From: a virus | Strand: one strand, 5' to 3' | Virus record (IMG/VR): IMGVR_UViG_3300010403_000025 | Coordinates: 1 to 64,000 of that record | DNA: 64,000 nucleotides | Shown here: one piece after another, positions 8,136 through 17,257 of the stretch | Position numbering within the stretch: position 1 is the first letter of the stretch | How the letters are laid out: every line of letters starts with the position of its first letter | Made by a program: the position numbers and the translations under genes | The notes under the pieces: model-generated | The model's database searches: none | Told to the model about the DNA's origin: nothing | Seen by the model: the letters and a program-made list of their open reading frames with translations, nothing else

Positions 8136-8860
8136 CTAAACCACTATTGAGTCTCGTTACCGGCAAAGTCGAACGCGATCCATCCTTCGCACGATTGGTG
8201 CGCTCGATTGTGCTGCATACGAAGGTGAACTGGGAGCTCGTGGTTAGTGACGCTAGCGAGATTCCATACGTATCCGAGTGGCGGAATGTGCGCGTGATTC
8301 ACGAGAAACCACGCTTAGGCCACGTTCGCGGATACAACCGAGCATTCGGTGAAGCGAAAGGAAAATGGATACTGTTCCTGAATGACGATGCTGAAGTTTT
8401 GCCGAACTACGATTTAGAAGCCATCGCCTTTATGGAAGCGCATCCCGATATTGGACTTGGCGCGCTGCACTATTCCGAAAATGGCGGGCCGTTTCATGTG
8501 AATTCCGCATGGGGCTGTGTGTACGCTAACTTTGGAATCTTCCCGCGCTTGCTCGGTGAGGACGTTGGGTTTTTCGATGAAGACATCCGGATGTACGGTG
8601 GCGACAACAGTTTCGCTTTCCGGATCTTGCTCGCGGACTACGGTATTGCCGATATCCCCACAGCCCGCGTGTTGCATCACGTCCAGAAAGACGAGATCCG
8701 TTGTGCTAACGAACTGACGCAACGCAACGATAACGACATTCTGTGTAAAAAATACATGCCGTTGCAATCCGAGTGGACGGCGACTTATCAAAAATATCGC
8801 GTGGACACGAGCGGCGGTGAAACGTGGAGTCACGGTGTGAGGCCGGAAGCGGTTCGGTAA
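8132..8860 (+). CDS. Glycosyltransferase family 2 (GT-A fold)
   Basis: This nucleotide-sugar-dependent glycosyltransferase has 242 residues. A Rossmann-like N-terminal half leads to the metal-binding motif LNDDAEV (D85-D86). Downstream FFDEDIRMYGGDNSFAFR corresponds to the acceptor/catalytic region seen in GT2 enzymes (GEDxDFxxR-type). It starts with an ATGA overlap from the connector gene, so the sugar cassette is read as a continuation of the head operon. The target, whether virion protein, DNA base or host surface, is unknown. Confidence 0.85.
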   Translation: MTKPLLSLVTGKVERDPSFARLVRSIVLHTKVNWELVVSDASEIPYVSEWRNVRVIHEKPRLGHVRGYNRAFGEAKGKWILFLNDDAEVLPNYDLEAIAFMEAHPDIGLGALHYSENGGPFHVNSAWGCVYANFGIFPRLLGEDVGFFDEDIRMYGGDNSFAFRILLADYGIADIPTARVLHHVQKDEIRCANELTQRNDNDILCKKYMPLQSEWTATYQKYRVDTSGGETWSHGVRPEAVR

Positions 8861-10048
8861 ATGCGTCTGCACCTGGGTTGCGGCAGTGTGTACTTGGACG
8901 GATGGACGAATATCGATGTCCGATCGCCCAATACCTTCCTTGCTGCGGATCGGCCGGACCTCGTCGATAAATGGAAGACGACGGACGACAACTACTACGG
9001 GCGGCATCAGGATAAAACGCTCGAGGTGTTACGCGCCGGCCCGTTGGATCAGGAATACGTCTGCGATGCGTATGGCTCATTCGACAACATCCCGGCGCCG
9101 TATTGGGATTGTGAAGAATTGCTCGCGAGGCATTCCTTTGAGCATTTGAGCATGAGTGAAGCGCATAAAGCGCTCGATCAAATCGACGCGATCATGAAGT
9201 TGAACGGTATTTTGCGCCTAGACGTGCCCGACCACGAAGGGACATTGCAGAAGTTCAGGGAGACGGGAGACGAATTCTACATCCGGCATCTTCTGGGACC
9301 ACGCCGGAATGAATACGGTTTTCACATGATGTCTTACGATCGGGAACGGCTACGTGCTCTTGTTGAAAGTCACGGATTTGTCTATGAAGGCGAGGAGCCG
9401 AATATTCATTTCTTCCCGGCGTTCACGTTACGCTTCGTCAAACCCGGACCACGCGCACCGCGAGATTACGTGAAGCTTCCCGATATTCCCGATAACTGGA
9501 GCGTTTTGGATGTTGGGCCGGGGCAATATCCGCATCCTCGTGCGACTGCCTACCTCGATTGCAATGTCGATAATATTCGGCGGTTGCAAGCCGAAGGGAA
9601 GAAAGTCATTATCGGCAATCTAATGGAAGGTTTATCGGACATCCCGGACAAAGCATTCGATTATGTCTGGGTGTCCCATGTGCTAGAGCACATTCCATCA
9701 CCTGAACGTGCGGCGGCGGCTCTCAGTCGTATTGCGAAACGTGGAACCGTCGTCTTACCGTCCACATTCAAGGAAATGATGTTCTGTGGCGAGGAGGAAG
9801 ATCATCGCTGGCAAACACTGCCGAATCCTGCGAATGGTGGACCGCCCATATTCATCCGCAATAACAGCGACTACATGAAGACGCTACGAGATTCCACGGT
9901 GCAAAAGATCACATCGCGGCTGTATCGGACGGGACCGAACCGGCATGAAGAAGCGCGATATCTGCGAAAGTGGTTCTATGAAAACGAAGAAGCGCTCGAC
10001 GTGGTGCACCATTGGAGCGGAGAGTTGACACTACAGGTGATCGGATGA
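8861..10048 (+). CDS. Tandem methyltransferase-like protein
   Basis: The 395 residues hold two SAM-methyltransferase-like domains. The first starts immediately with MRLHLGCGSVYLDGWTNIDV, the glycine loop of sugar or lipid methyltransferases, and includes ARHSFEHLS. The second (about 205-330) has SVLDVGPGQYPHPRATAYLD and VWVSHVLEHIPSPERAAAAL. Both HxLEH-type motifs are typical of class I enzymes methylating glycans. No gap separates it from the preceding glycosyltransferase. It probably methylates the same glycan; that link is inference. Confidence 0.8.
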   Translation: MRLHLGCGSVYLDGWTNIDVRSPNTFLAADRPDLVDKWKTTDDNYYGRHQDKTLEVLRAGPLDQEYVCDAYGSFDNIPAPYWDCEELLARHSFEHLSMSEAHKALDQIDAIMKLNGILRLDVPDHEGTLQKFRETGDEFYIRHLLGPRRNEYGFHMMSYDRERLRALVESHGFVYEGEEPNIHFFPAFTLRFVKPGPRAPRDYVKLPDIPDNWSVLDVGPGQYPHPRATAYLDCNVDNIRRLQAEGKKVIIGNLMEGLSDIPDKAFDYVWVSHVLEHIPSPERAAAALSRIAKRGTVVLPSTFKEMMFCGEEEDHRWQTLPNPANGGPPIFIRNNSDYMKTLRDSTVQKITSRLYRTGPNRHEEARYLRKWFYENEEALDVVHHWSGELTLQVIG

Positions 10049-10248
10049 TCGCCTTACCCGCAAATCCAGAGTACAGGGAACTATTCATTAAGCGGCCTAG
10101 TTGGAAGCGGTTTATTTATGCGTCAGCGCTTTATGAAGCAGGCAGAGTTAAGATTCGTGGCCGTGAAATCCTGTTTGCTGGGTACAGTATCGATGGAAGC
10201 GGCAAGCGCTTGAAAGATCTCCACGTTTACTACGTCGTTCTCAAATAA
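10045..10248 (+). CDS. Small basic protein in sugar cassette
   Basis: From ATG 10045, which overlaps the previous stop by ATGA, it encodes 67 residues (MIALPANPEYRELFIKRPSW). It looks like an all-beta or alpha/beta domain, rich in Tyr and Lys. No family is recognised. Its TAA shares a base with the next ATG. Confidence 0.6.
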   Translation: MIALPANPEYRELFIKRPSWKRFIYASALYEAGRVKIRGREILFAGYSIDGSGKRLKDLHVYYVVLK

Positions 10249-11342
10249 TGAAAATCGCCGTCCTCGATACCTACTATCCTGATTTTCTGAAATCCGTTGA
10301 AATCGGCGACGATGGTTATGAGACGCTCTTGCAGCGATTGCTCGCGAAACAGTTCGGTACCGCTGATTTCTACAGTCGAAATCTGCGTGCGTTGGGTTGG
10401 GAAGCGATCGATATCATCGCGAACTGCTACCTGATTCAGCAGCACTGGGCAATGGAAAACAACGAGCCGTCGCGTGAATTGGAAGACATCGCTCTCGCGC
10501 AAATCAAAGCCTTCGCACCGGACGTTGTGTTTGTGCAGGACCTCTCGTTCTTTAGCGTGTCCACGCTGCATCGGTTACGCGGATCGTATCTGTTGGTAGC
10601 GCAGCATTCGTGTCCGTGGGCGGGCGATGAGCGCGTGCGCGAGTTTCATTTGATCTTCACGAGTTTTCCGCATTACGTTCCACGCATCGAAGCCCTCGGT
10701 GTGCGTGCCGTCTACAATCCTCTGGCGTTTGAGTTTGAGGCGATACGCAAGCTAGTAAGCAAGCAGTGGGAACGGCGGTATACCGGCTATCCTGACGCAT
10801 TAAAACGCATTCACGACTGCGTCTTTATCGGTGGCGTCGGCAATCCGTCCCACTGGACGTATGGAATGCAAGTGCTCGAAACTGTCGCGCGCGAAATACC
10901 GACATTCAAATGGTGGGGCTATGGCGTGGAGACACTGCCAGCGGATTCGCTTCTTCGGCAGAAGTATCAGGGGCAAGCGTTTGGAATAGACATGTATTCC
11001 ATCCTGTTGCAGAGCAAAATTGCGCTGTGCCGTCATGGAGAGGTCGCCGAGGGTTACACAAATGCGATGCGCGTTTTTGAAAGTACGGGTTGCGGCGCGC
11101 TTATGTTGACCGAAGAAAGTAAAAACATATGGGATCTATTTTCCGCTAACGAAATTGCTACGTATTTAACACCGGTACAGGCTGTACAGAAAATACAATA
11201 TTACCTAGCAAATGAAGGCGAGAGAGCGTACATCGCAGCCAAGGGTCAAGCTAGGTGTTTGCGCGACCATACATATACTCAGAGGATGCAAGTAGTCTCG
11301 GAGGTCTTAAGGGAATGCCTCGTAAGCGCTATCCAAAACTAA
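10248..11342 (+). CDS. CgeB-like glycosyltransferase (GT-B fold)
   Basis: The 364 residues start with a Rossmann strand MKIAVLDTYYPDF. The C-terminal half carries ALCRHGEVAEGYTNAMRVFE and STGCGALMLTEESKN, the donor-binding signature of CgeB/YkvP-type glycosyltransferases, followed by AVQKIQYYLANEGERAYIAA. These enzymes transfer sugars to spore, surface or phage components. The coding sequence overlaps the next gene (the homing endonuclease) by 28 bases. Confidence 0.8.
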   Translation: MKIAVLDTYYPDFLKSVEIGDDGYETLLQRLLAKQFGTADFYSRNLRALGWEAIDIIANCYLIQQHWAMENNEPSRELEDIALAQIKAFAPDVVFVQDLSFFSVSTLHRLRGSYLLVAQHSCPWAGDERVREFHLIFTSFPHYVPRIEALGVRAVYNPLAFEFEAIRKLVSKQWERRYTGYPDALKRIHDCVFIGGVGNPSHWTYGMQVLETVAREIPTFKWWGYGVETLPADSLLRQKYQGQAFGIDMYSILLQSKIALCRHGEVAEGYTNAMRVFESTGCGALMLTEESKNIWDLFSANEIATYLTPVQAVQKIQYYLANEGERAYIAAKGQARCLRDHTYTQRMQVVSEVLRECLVSAIQN

Positions 11343-12145
11343 TGGACCGGCACATCGTCGTCTGCGCATGTGGGTGTGGCCAGACGTTTATGGATTATGA
11401 CTCTGAGGGACGATTGCGGCGGTTTGTGTCTGGACATAACACCACGCGCGAATTTGCACAAACGATCAGGGCCAGACTGACGGCGCGACCAGATGCGCGG
11501 CAGATATTTAGCGCAGCGGGCAAGAAGGCATGGATGGATGCGGATTACCGTAAGCGGATGCTTGAGTCTGGGCAGAGACAGTGGGCAGATCCTAGATTTA
11601 GAGAAAAGACCCTGTCGGCCGCGCATGCTGCAGCAAAAGAAAAATGGAGAGATCCAGAATTCAGGCAACGGATGGTTGAGGCGGGCCGACGGCTGAGTCA
11701 TCATTTGCAAAGGCCAGATGTTAAATCCAATAATCGGCGCGCTGTATCGAATCGATTAAAGCAGCTGTGGAGGACGCCTGAATGGATCGCCAAACTTAAG
11801 GTGACACATGCGAGCCAATGCGGGACGACGAGAACGAGCAAGCCAGAGAAACGCCTGCACCGCTTCATTTCAAATATCGGCCATGCATTCGAAACAGATA
11901 AACGTTTCGTCTTGAATCACGGCTACACGGTGCCGGATGCATATATCCCCTCTGTCAATCTGGCAATATTTACAGATGGAACCTATTGGCATGGTAAGCC
12001 CGAGAAACGGCGGCGTGATTCAGAGCAGAGAGAAGCCTTGCGGCAAATGGGCGTCAATGTGTTCGTTATCGATCAGGGGCAACCAGAGCAACCTCAATTC
12101 GAAATATTGCAGCGCACGCTCCAGGAGATGCTGTGTCCCGCATAA
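11315..12145 (+). CDS. Free-standing homing endonuclease (NUMOD3 repeats plus Vsr-like nuclease)
   Basis: ATG 11315 is preceded by GGAGG at 11300-11304. The 276-residue product begins with a CxCGCG zinc-like motif. It then has at least four NUMOD3-type DNA-binding repeats of the form W.DP.FR..M (about 65-165). A C-terminal nuclease domain (PEKRLHRFISNIGHAFETDK, then PDAYIPSVNLAIFTDGTYWH) resembles the Vsr/PD-(D/E)XK homing nucleases of the I-Bth0305I kind. It should cut a phage lacking the gene and copy itself across. It lies between two sugar genes and overlaps both. Confidence 0.78.
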   Translation: MPRKRYPKLMDRHIVVCACGCGQTFMDYDSEGRLRRFVSGHNTTREFAQTIRARLTARPDARQIFSAAGKKAWMDADYRKRMLESGQRQWADPRFREKTLSAAHAAAKEKWRDPEFRQRMVEAGRRLSHHLQRPDVKSNNRRAVSNRLKQLWRTPEWIAKLKVTHASQCGTTRTSKPEKRLHRFISNIGHAFETDKRFVLNHGYTVPDAYIPSVNLAIFTDGTYWHGKPEKRRRDSEQREALRQMGVNVFVIDQGQPEQPQFEILQRTLQEMLCPA

Positions 12146-12852
12146 TGGACTACCGCAGGATCGATCAGTTAGAGGCGGTCATCGTTGCGGCAGAACACGC
12201 GAACGCCTGGAAGGATCCGGACATTCCGAAACTGCAATATGAAATCGCAAGCCGTGAACTCGACAATTATCGTAAGGGGATATCGGTCCCGCCGTTCAAT
12301 GCGCTGATCCGCTGCTTGCGTCAGATCTCGTTCGGGCCGAAGGTATCGATACTCGATGTCGGAGCGAGTGCAGGGTATTACAGCGAAGTCTTAAAGATTG
12401 CGGGATACGATTTCGACTATACGGCGCTGGACTTCTCGCCGACATTCAAGGAATTGGCCGAGGAACTCTATCCCGGCATTCGATTCGATCTGGGAGACGC
12501 CCGACAGTTGCCCTACGCGCATGATGCTTTCGATATCGTTTTGAGCGGCTGTTGCATGTTGCACATTCTCGACTATGGGCAGGTAATCCGCGAGACGGCT
12601 CGAGTCACTTCACGCTATGCGATCTTCAGTAAGACTCCGATTAGGTTTGACGCAACGACGTATTTTGAAAAGACAGCCTATGGCAAGCCGTGTCTGGAAA
12701 TCCATTTCAGCGAAGCGGAGTTGCTGCAATTATTCTTGGATGCTGGCTTACGGCTGATTTACTCGACGGATGTGTATTCCGCCGTGACCGAACTCGGCGG
12801 GTATCGCACGTACCTGTTAGAGAAAAAACACCTCATGCACCATCCGGTCTGA
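12133..12852 (+). CDS. SAM-dependent methyltransferase
   Basis: The class I methyltransferase motif I is KVSILDVGASAGYYSEVL, followed by an acidic strand end (DYTALDFSP) and the motif IV region DAFDIVLSGCCMLHI. The 239-residue length fits the Methyltransf_11/25 type. GTG 12133 is chosen because AGGAG sits five bases upstream; an ATG at 12145 that overlaps the previous stop is the alternative. Substrate unknown; a sugar is likely from context. Confidence 0.82.
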   Translation: MSRIMDYRRIDQLEAVIVAAEHANAWKDPDIPKLQYEIASRELDNYRKGISVPPFNALIRCLRQISFGPKVSILDVGASAGYYSEVLKIAGYDFDYTALDFSPTFKELAEELYPGIRFDLGDARQLPYAHDAFDIVLSGCCMLHILDYGQVIRETARVTSRYAIFSKTPIRFDATTYFEKTAYGKPCLEIHFSEAELLQLFLDAGLRLIYSTDVYSAVTELGGYRTYLLEKKHLMHHPV

Positions 12853-12855
12853 TGA

Positions 12856-13869
12856 GTGTCGAGATTACGAATCGGAATCGTCGGGGCTGGTTTTGGAAGC
12901 TATGGACTACTGCCAGCCTTTCGGCGCGATGATCGATGCGAAGTTACCGCCATTGCCACAACATCTCCAGAAACTGCCGTGCGTGCAGCTTCACGGTTGG
13001 GTATCGCTCGTCCGTTTGCGTGTTGGGAAAAGCTGGTTAGCTGTGACGAGGTCGATGCAGTTGCCATTGCCACACCGCCAGTCTTTCAACCGGATATCGC
13101 TGTGGCAGCACTCTCCATCGGAAAGCCTGTGTTTGCCGAAAAGCCATTGGCCGCGAATCTTGCCGAGGCCGAAACGCTCGTGACCGTGGCCGAGACATGC
13201 GGAGTGGCGAATGTCGTGGATTTCCTATTCCCCGAATTGACTGTGTTCGCAAAGGCAAAAGAATTCATGAGCCAAGGTTGTATTGGAACGCCTCTGCACA
13301 TTGCGGCCGAATGGATATTCTGGAGTTCTGATCATCGGCATAACGCGACGACGTGGAGGACGGATACTCGTTCAGGTGGTGGAGCGCTCTCGCACTACGG
13401 CTCGCACATGATTTACTACCTGCAATCGTTCTTTGGCCCGATCGCATCTGTTACTGCTCGAGTCACCAAGCCATTCGACTATCGGCATTCGGGAGACACG
13501 ATTGCGACACTGATTCTTTCTTTTAAGAAAGGAACTACTGGCACGCTCACGGTCAGTTCCGGCAGTCCTACAGCGGCGCGACATTCCGTTGAGATTTTGG
13601 GAACTGCCGGAACCCTGGTGTTATCCAATGCCACGGAGAATCCGGTATATGGCTTTACGCTACAGCATCACAAAGGCCACGACGCCGCAGGCGAACCAAT
13701 CGGCGAACCGGAAGAAACGGGCGTGGATTGCCGGGTGCGTCCAGCATCTCAGATTGTGCAGCGTTTTATCGACTGGATTCTCACGGGGCAGCAAGCACGG
13801 CCATCGTTCCGTGACGGCCTGGATGTGCAGCGGGTCCTTGAATCGGCCCTTCAATCGAGGACCGCGTGA
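12856..13869 (+). CDS. Gfo/Idh/MocA-family oxidoreductase
   Basis: This NAD(P)-dependent sugar oxidoreductase has 337 residues. The N-terminal Rossmann loop is RIGIVGAGFGSYGLLPAF, and the family's catalytic EKP lies in KPVFAEKPLAANLAEA. The C-terminal beta-sheet domain includes GGGALSHYGSHMIYYLQSFF, whose His is in the usual active-site place. It probably oxidises or epimerises a nucleotide sugar for the cassette. Start is GTG 12856, three bases after the previous stop. Confidence 0.88.
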   Translation: MSRLRIGIVGAGFGSYGLLPAFRRDDRCEVTAIATTSPETAVRAASRLGIARPFACWEKLVSCDEVDAVAIATPPVFQPDIAVAALSIGKPVFAEKPLAANLAEAETLVTVAETCGVANVVDFLFPELTVFAKAKEFMSQGCIGTPLHIAAEWIFWSSDHRHNATTWRTDTRSGGGALSHYGSHMIYYLQSFFGPIASVTARVTKPFDYRHSGDTIATLILSFKKGTTGTLTVSSGSPTAARHSVEILGTAGTLVLSNATENPVYGFTLQHHKGHDAAGEPIGEPEETGVDCRVRPASQIVQRFIDWILTGQQARPSFRDGLDVQRVLESALQSRTA

Positions 13870-14135
13870 AGAAGCTCGGCATGATCCGCGACCCACGGTT
13901 AAGACTGCGCCGCCCGATCCCTGTGATGGAGAAACGATTCGACGATGAGATCTTCCTATGGTCTCGGCCGCTTTCTCTTTTCGGAACAGGTCGGTCTTTC
14001 GGTGAAGCCGCGGAGGATTTCACAAGATCCGTAGTGGAGCTGTATTGGCTGTTGAAAGAATCCGAACTGGGACCGGGATTGATGCGTGAGTGGAAATTCG
14101 CGCAGCAATATATCGAGGAACGTGAAGCTGCGTGA
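13866..14135 (+). CDS. Hypothetical 89-residue protein
   Basis: It overlaps the oxidoreductase by GTGA, so it starts with GTG. The product is basic at the N terminus and helical at the C terminus (MREWKFAQQYIEEREAA). No family recognised. It ends the first block of the sugar operon, before an antisense mini-gene. Confidence 0.55.
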   Translation: MKKLGMIRDPRLRLRRPIPVMEKRFDDEIFLWSRPLSLFGTGRSFGEAAEDFTRSVVELYWLLKESELGPGLMREWKFAQQYIEEREAA

Positions 14136-14148
14136 GAATCGCAATGTG

Positions 14149-14262
14149 CTACAGGTCTGACAGGAACATCCAGCCGAGAAAAAGCGCCCATACCACATAC
14201 AGTGCGGTACAAGTCAGAATCGCACCGATCATGCGCAGCCAAGTCATCTCTTCCTGTTCCAT
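14149..14262 (-). CDS. 37-residue single-pass membrane peptide
   Basis: The antisense gene encodes MEQEEMTWLRMIGAILTCTA followed by a hydrophobic stretch to WMFLSDL: an acidic head and one transmembrane helix. A perfect TATAAT (14269-14274) lies six bases before the ATG, as expected for a leaderless transcript. Function unknown; small membrane proteins in this setting may be lysogenic-conversion genes. Confidence 0.55.
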   Translation of the reverse strand: MEQEEMTWLRMIGAILTCTALYVVWALFLGWMFLSDL

Positions 14263-14268
14263 AGGTTA

Positions 14269-14274
14269 ATTATA
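14269..14274 (-). promoter_or_regulatory. TATAAT -10 box of leaderless mini-gene
   Basis: A perfect TATAAT on the minus strand ends six bases before ATG 14262, placing the predicted transcription start at the A of the start codon. The -35 region is weak. Confidence 0.55.
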
Positions 14275-14288
14275 ATGCGGGCGATAGC

Positions 14289-14990
14289 GTGAGAATCTCC
14301 CTTCTCTCAACAGACGGACGCGATGATATCGTTGAAGGATTCATCAAGTTTGCTGAGCGCTTCTGGCCCGACAGGCGGTGGCCTATCGACGTTATCGCTG
14401 GTGATCCTGAAGGCTCGTACAGTAAAAGAATCACTTCGTATTTGAAATCGATACCGGACGAAGTTTTGATGATGGCCATCGATGATTTCTGGCCACTCGG
14501 CGTGGATCAGAAGGCGATCGATCGTGCCTATGAGCACATCTTGAACAACAAATCCGTCGGAGCGATTCATTTACTTCCCTGTGTCAGTACTGGCGCGGAC
14601 TGTCCCGAACTTCCAGGCTTCCGGCATATCGACATTCGTGATTCGGACCGAAGTTCCGAAGGAGCATTCCTGACACGTCGGCAGTATATGTTGGAGATCA
14701 CCGAGAATATCGGTTCCCGGCTAACCGAAGAGCAGGATGCAGGAATCATCGGCATGACCTATTGGGAACTGAACGCCAATCAGATTGGCTCGCACTGGGA
14801 TGTGTTATGCCCATACGCGACGGTTCACGTCTTCTCACGCATCAACGCTGCAGCCGAAGCGCAATGGCGGGAAGAGACAGTGGCGTTGGTGGCCAAGATG
14901 GGAATCGATCTGGATATGACGCGACGGCCGTTATGGGACGGCAAGTTCCCACACTGGGATGCGTGGAGCCGCTTACCTTCGCAGGTTTAG
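14289..14990 (+). CDS. Glycosyltransferase-like protein with DDF motif (paralogue 1)
   Basis: The 233-residue product starts at GTG 14289. The key signature is hydrophobic residues then DDFW (VLMMAIDDFWPL, D65-D66), resembling a GT-A metal site. The N terminus has FAERFWPDRRWPIDVIAGDP. Genes at 17833 and 22975 share the same layout, so these are three paralogues. The donor and acceptor are unknown, and catalysis is inferred from the DD motif and neighbours. Confidence 0.65.
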   Translation: MRISLLSTDGRDDIVEGFIKFAERFWPDRRWPIDVIAGDPEGSYSKRITSYLKSIPDEVLMMAIDDFWPLGVDQKAIDRAYEHILNNKSVGAIHLLPCVSTGADCPELPGFRHIDIRDSDRSSEGAFLTRRQYMLEITENIGSRLTEEQDAGIIGMTYWELNANQIGSHWDVLCPYATVHVFSRINAAAEAQWREETVALVAKMGIDLDMTRRPLWDGKFPHWDAWSRLPSQV

Positions 14991-15003
14991 GATGAGACGG
15001 CGA

Positions 15004-15237
15004 TTAAAATAATGTGATCTTGATGAAATCGTCGTCACTCTCACGCTTTAATATAAAGCAGTCATGCGGCCACCAATCCGCGGCGTCATCGCCCTTACAT
15101 AGATAATGCTTGCCAAAAAACTCATTCAGCTGATCCGGAGAACGACGGGTAGTGAACCACGGCCCGCCGTAATGCTTTGCAATGCCGAAGCCTTGATTGC
15201 AGAACTTGCAAACGATATATAGCCGATCATTGGCCAT
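15004..15237 (-). CDS. Small Cys/His protein, antisense
   Basis: The 77-residue product starts MANDRLYIVCKFCNQGFGIA. CxxC near the N terminus with later CK and HDC could bind zinc. Its ATG is placed back to back with the next plus-strand gene's ATG, so the two start codons overlap in opposite directions. An AATAAT box lies five bases before the ATG. Function unknown. Confidence 0.6.
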   Translation of the reverse strand: MANDRLYIVCKFCNQGFGIAKHYGGPWFTTRRSPDQLNEFFGKHYLCKGDDAADWWPHDCFILKRESDDDFIKITLF

Positions 15238-16084
15238 GCGTCATTATTGCACCTTATTCGATTCAAAATATCTCCCGCAAGGCCTCGCTCTATATGATTC
15301 GCTGGTGAAGCATTCCAGTGAGCGATTTGCGTTATGGGTACTGGCGATGGACGCGGAGTGTTCTACGGCATTGCGTCAACTGGCCTTGCCTTATGTTCGC
15401 GTCGTCGATCGCTATTGGTTTGAACAGCAAGCCTCGTTTGGTATCAAGCTGGGGCAGACGCATCAAGAATACTGCTGGGCCTGCGCTTCGGTGTTCACGA
15501 GTTATCTGATGACAATCTGTGAAGACGATGACTACGACACATTCGACGCATTCACGTATTTAGACGCTGACTGTTACTTTTACAGCAATCCGAAAGTGAT
15601 CTTCGATGAAATTGCTGATCGCTCTATCGCGGTGATTCCCCATCGGCTCATTCCTTCAAAGAAGCATCTAGAAGTGAACGGCATGTTCAACGTATCGCTC
15701 GTTTATTTCAAGAACACGCCGACTGGTCGAAAGTGTTTATCGACTTGGTCATTGCAATGTCGAGAGCGGTGCTCGGCGAAAGTCGGTTGCGGCGATCAGA
15801 AATACCTCGACGAATGGCCCGCGAAGTATGGCGATGAACTCTGCGTGATTCAAAACATCGGTGCCGGTCTAGCGCCGTGGAATTTCGCGCACTACAGAAT
15901 CACTGAAGGACCGAAGGCGGATGGGAACGACGTGGTGTTTGTGCACTATCATGAGTACGTGCACGGCCAACGTCTGACGAATTACGAACTGCGCGACGAA
16001 GACGTGAAATACATTTACGCGCCTTACTTCGCCGCAGTCTCGCGCGCTCAAGACACTATTGCTTCAATACAGATACAGGCTTAA
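15236..16084 (+). CDS. Glycosyltransferase (GT-A, DxD)
   Basis: From ATG 15236 it encodes 282 residues. HYCTLFDSKYLPQGLALYDS is the opening typical of family 8-like nucleotide-sugar transferases, and TYLDADCYFYSNP holds the DxD metal site. Later MFNVSLVYFKNTPTGRK and GDQKYLDEWP correspond to acceptor-side motifs. An earlier in-frame start at 15197 lies within the opposite gene's coding region and is less likely. It probably builds the same glycan as its neighbours. Confidence 0.8.
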   Translation: MRHYCTLFDSKYLPQGLALYDSLVKHSSERFALWVLAMDAECSTALRQLALPYVRVVDRYWFEQQASFGIKLGQTHQEYCWACASVFTSYLMTICEDDDYDTFDAFTYLDADCYFYSNPKVIFDEIADRSIAVIPHRLIPSKKHLEVNGMFNVSLVYFKNTPTGRKCLSTWSLQCRERCSAKVGCGDQKYLDEWPAKYGDELCVIQNIGAGLAPWNFAHYRITEGPKADGNDVVFVHYHEYVHGQRLTNYELRDEDVKYIYAPYFAAVSRAQDTIASIQIQA

Positions 16085-16323
16085 GGCAGTTTATCGAGCG
16101 CTAATCCTTCAAGATACGCATATTCAATGACGGTGATATCGTCGCGCGTTTGCAGGCTACAGCAGGAGCAGGTGCCGAGCACCTCGTTCATTGTCCCTAT
16201 CAGGAATGTGCCTTTATCTGTTCGGATGATTGTCCCGGCGATAGAAAGCCTATTTCCGCCTAGTTCATCTTCGTTGATGAAGAGTTGAATTGATTGACCA
16301 TACGGAATCCACTGTAAATTCAT
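16081..16323 (-). CDS. 80-residue beta-rich protein, antisense
   Basis: The product starts MNLQWIPYGQSIQLFINEDE and contains CSCCSLQTRDD. It looks like a small beta-barrel. It ends at the preceding glycosyltransferase's stop (convergent overlap). A TAGAAT box (16330-16335) lies six bases before the ATG, again as in leaderless genes. Function unknown. Confidence 0.6.
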   Translation of the reverse strand: MNLQWIPYGQSIQLFINEDELGGNRLSIAGTIIRTDKGTFLIGTMNEVLGTCSCCSLQTRDDITVIEYAYLEGLALDKLP

Positions 16324-16329
16324 CCCGTT

Positions 16330-16335
16330 ATTCTA
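16330..16335 (-). promoter_or_regulatory. -10 box TAGAAT of leaderless mini-gene
   Basis: The minus-strand TAGAAT ends six bases before ATG 16323; the first plus-strand codon of the exostosin-like gene begins two bases away. The -35 region is weak. Confidence 0.45.
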
Positions 16336-16336
16336 G

Positions 16337-17257
16337 ATGAAGCAATACATTTACAAGCCTGAACATATTGGGCTAAGTCAGTGGCCATCCGGTGAACTAA
16401 GACTGGAAGGCATCGAGATCACGGATGATCCGCACTCTGCGGACATTTTTGTGTGCCCGGGAAATATCCGGCTCTTTGAAGCCACGCAGGGCACCGGCAT
16501 CTTGGATCACGCGAGACTCTACGGACTGCCGTACTTCGCTGGCAATGAATCGCGCCACGTCTTCTTCGATTGCTCGGACAATTTTAAAGCGGCGATTCGT
16601 CTGCCGATTCTATTTATCAAATGCGATGCCCGAACGTGGATGCTGCCGCATGATCCCGGTACTGTGCCTATCGCGTGGCCCGTCGAAGACTATGCCGAAT
16701 GTATGGAACTGCCGGATCGTGGTTTCATTCATGACATTAGTTTCCATGGATGGTTGTCCACGGATACGCGCACGGCATCCTCGAATGCGTGCCTGGATAA
16801 TCCCAAGCTTAAATCAGACGTTGCGCAGTACTCAGACTTCTTTGGATACCGTAAACCGGAGGATCCCGAATACACACGGCGCCGTGCAGCGTTTCGCCGG
16901 AGCATGAGAGACAGCCGACTCGCACTGTGCCCCGAGTCGATTCCCGGCGTGCTGCCGTACCGATTCTTTGAAGCGATGAGTGCGGGCCGGATTCCATTAC
17001 TCGTATCCAGTGACTACGTGCTGCCGTTCAGCCACGAGATACCCTACGATGATTTCATCATCCGCGTTGAAAGCCGAGATGCTTCTCAGGCGGATGCTGC
17101 TGCTCTGGCCTATCTTGACGGGAAAGCCGACCACGAACTGATCGATCGCGGATTAGAAGCGCGGCACTACTGGTTGAAATTTCTGGATGCTCGACGGTGG
17201 CCTGAAATCATGGCCTATGCGGTGACGCAGAAGTTGAAAACGTTGGTCACGTCATGA
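16337..17257 (+). CDS. Exostosin-like glycosyltransferase (GT47-type)
   Basis: The 306-residue GT-B enzyme has the exostosin signature in the C-terminal half: LCPESIPGVLPYRFFEAMSA then GRIPLLVSSDYVLPF and YDDFIIRVE. Upstream is FHGWLSTDTR, the typical central glycine region. Exostosins transfer GlcA, Gal or related sugars. Phage copies are uncommon. The start at 16337 abuts the divergent mini-gene, and the stop overlaps the next gene by ATGA. Confidence 0.82.
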   Translation: MKQYIYKPEHIGLSQWPSGELRLEGIEITDDPHSADIFVCPGNIRLFEATQGTGILDHARLYGLPYFAGNESRHVFFDCSDNFKAAIRLPILFIKCDARTWMLPHDPGTVPIAWPVEDYAECMELPDRGFIHDISFHGWLSTDTRTASSNACLDNPKLKSDVAQYSDFFGYRKPEDPEYTRRRAAFRRSMRDSRLALCPESIPGVLPYRFFEAMSAGRIPLLVSSDYVLPFSHEIPYDDFIIRVESRDASQADAAALAYLDGKADHELIDRGLEARHYWLKFLDARRWPEIMAYAVTQKLKTLVTS

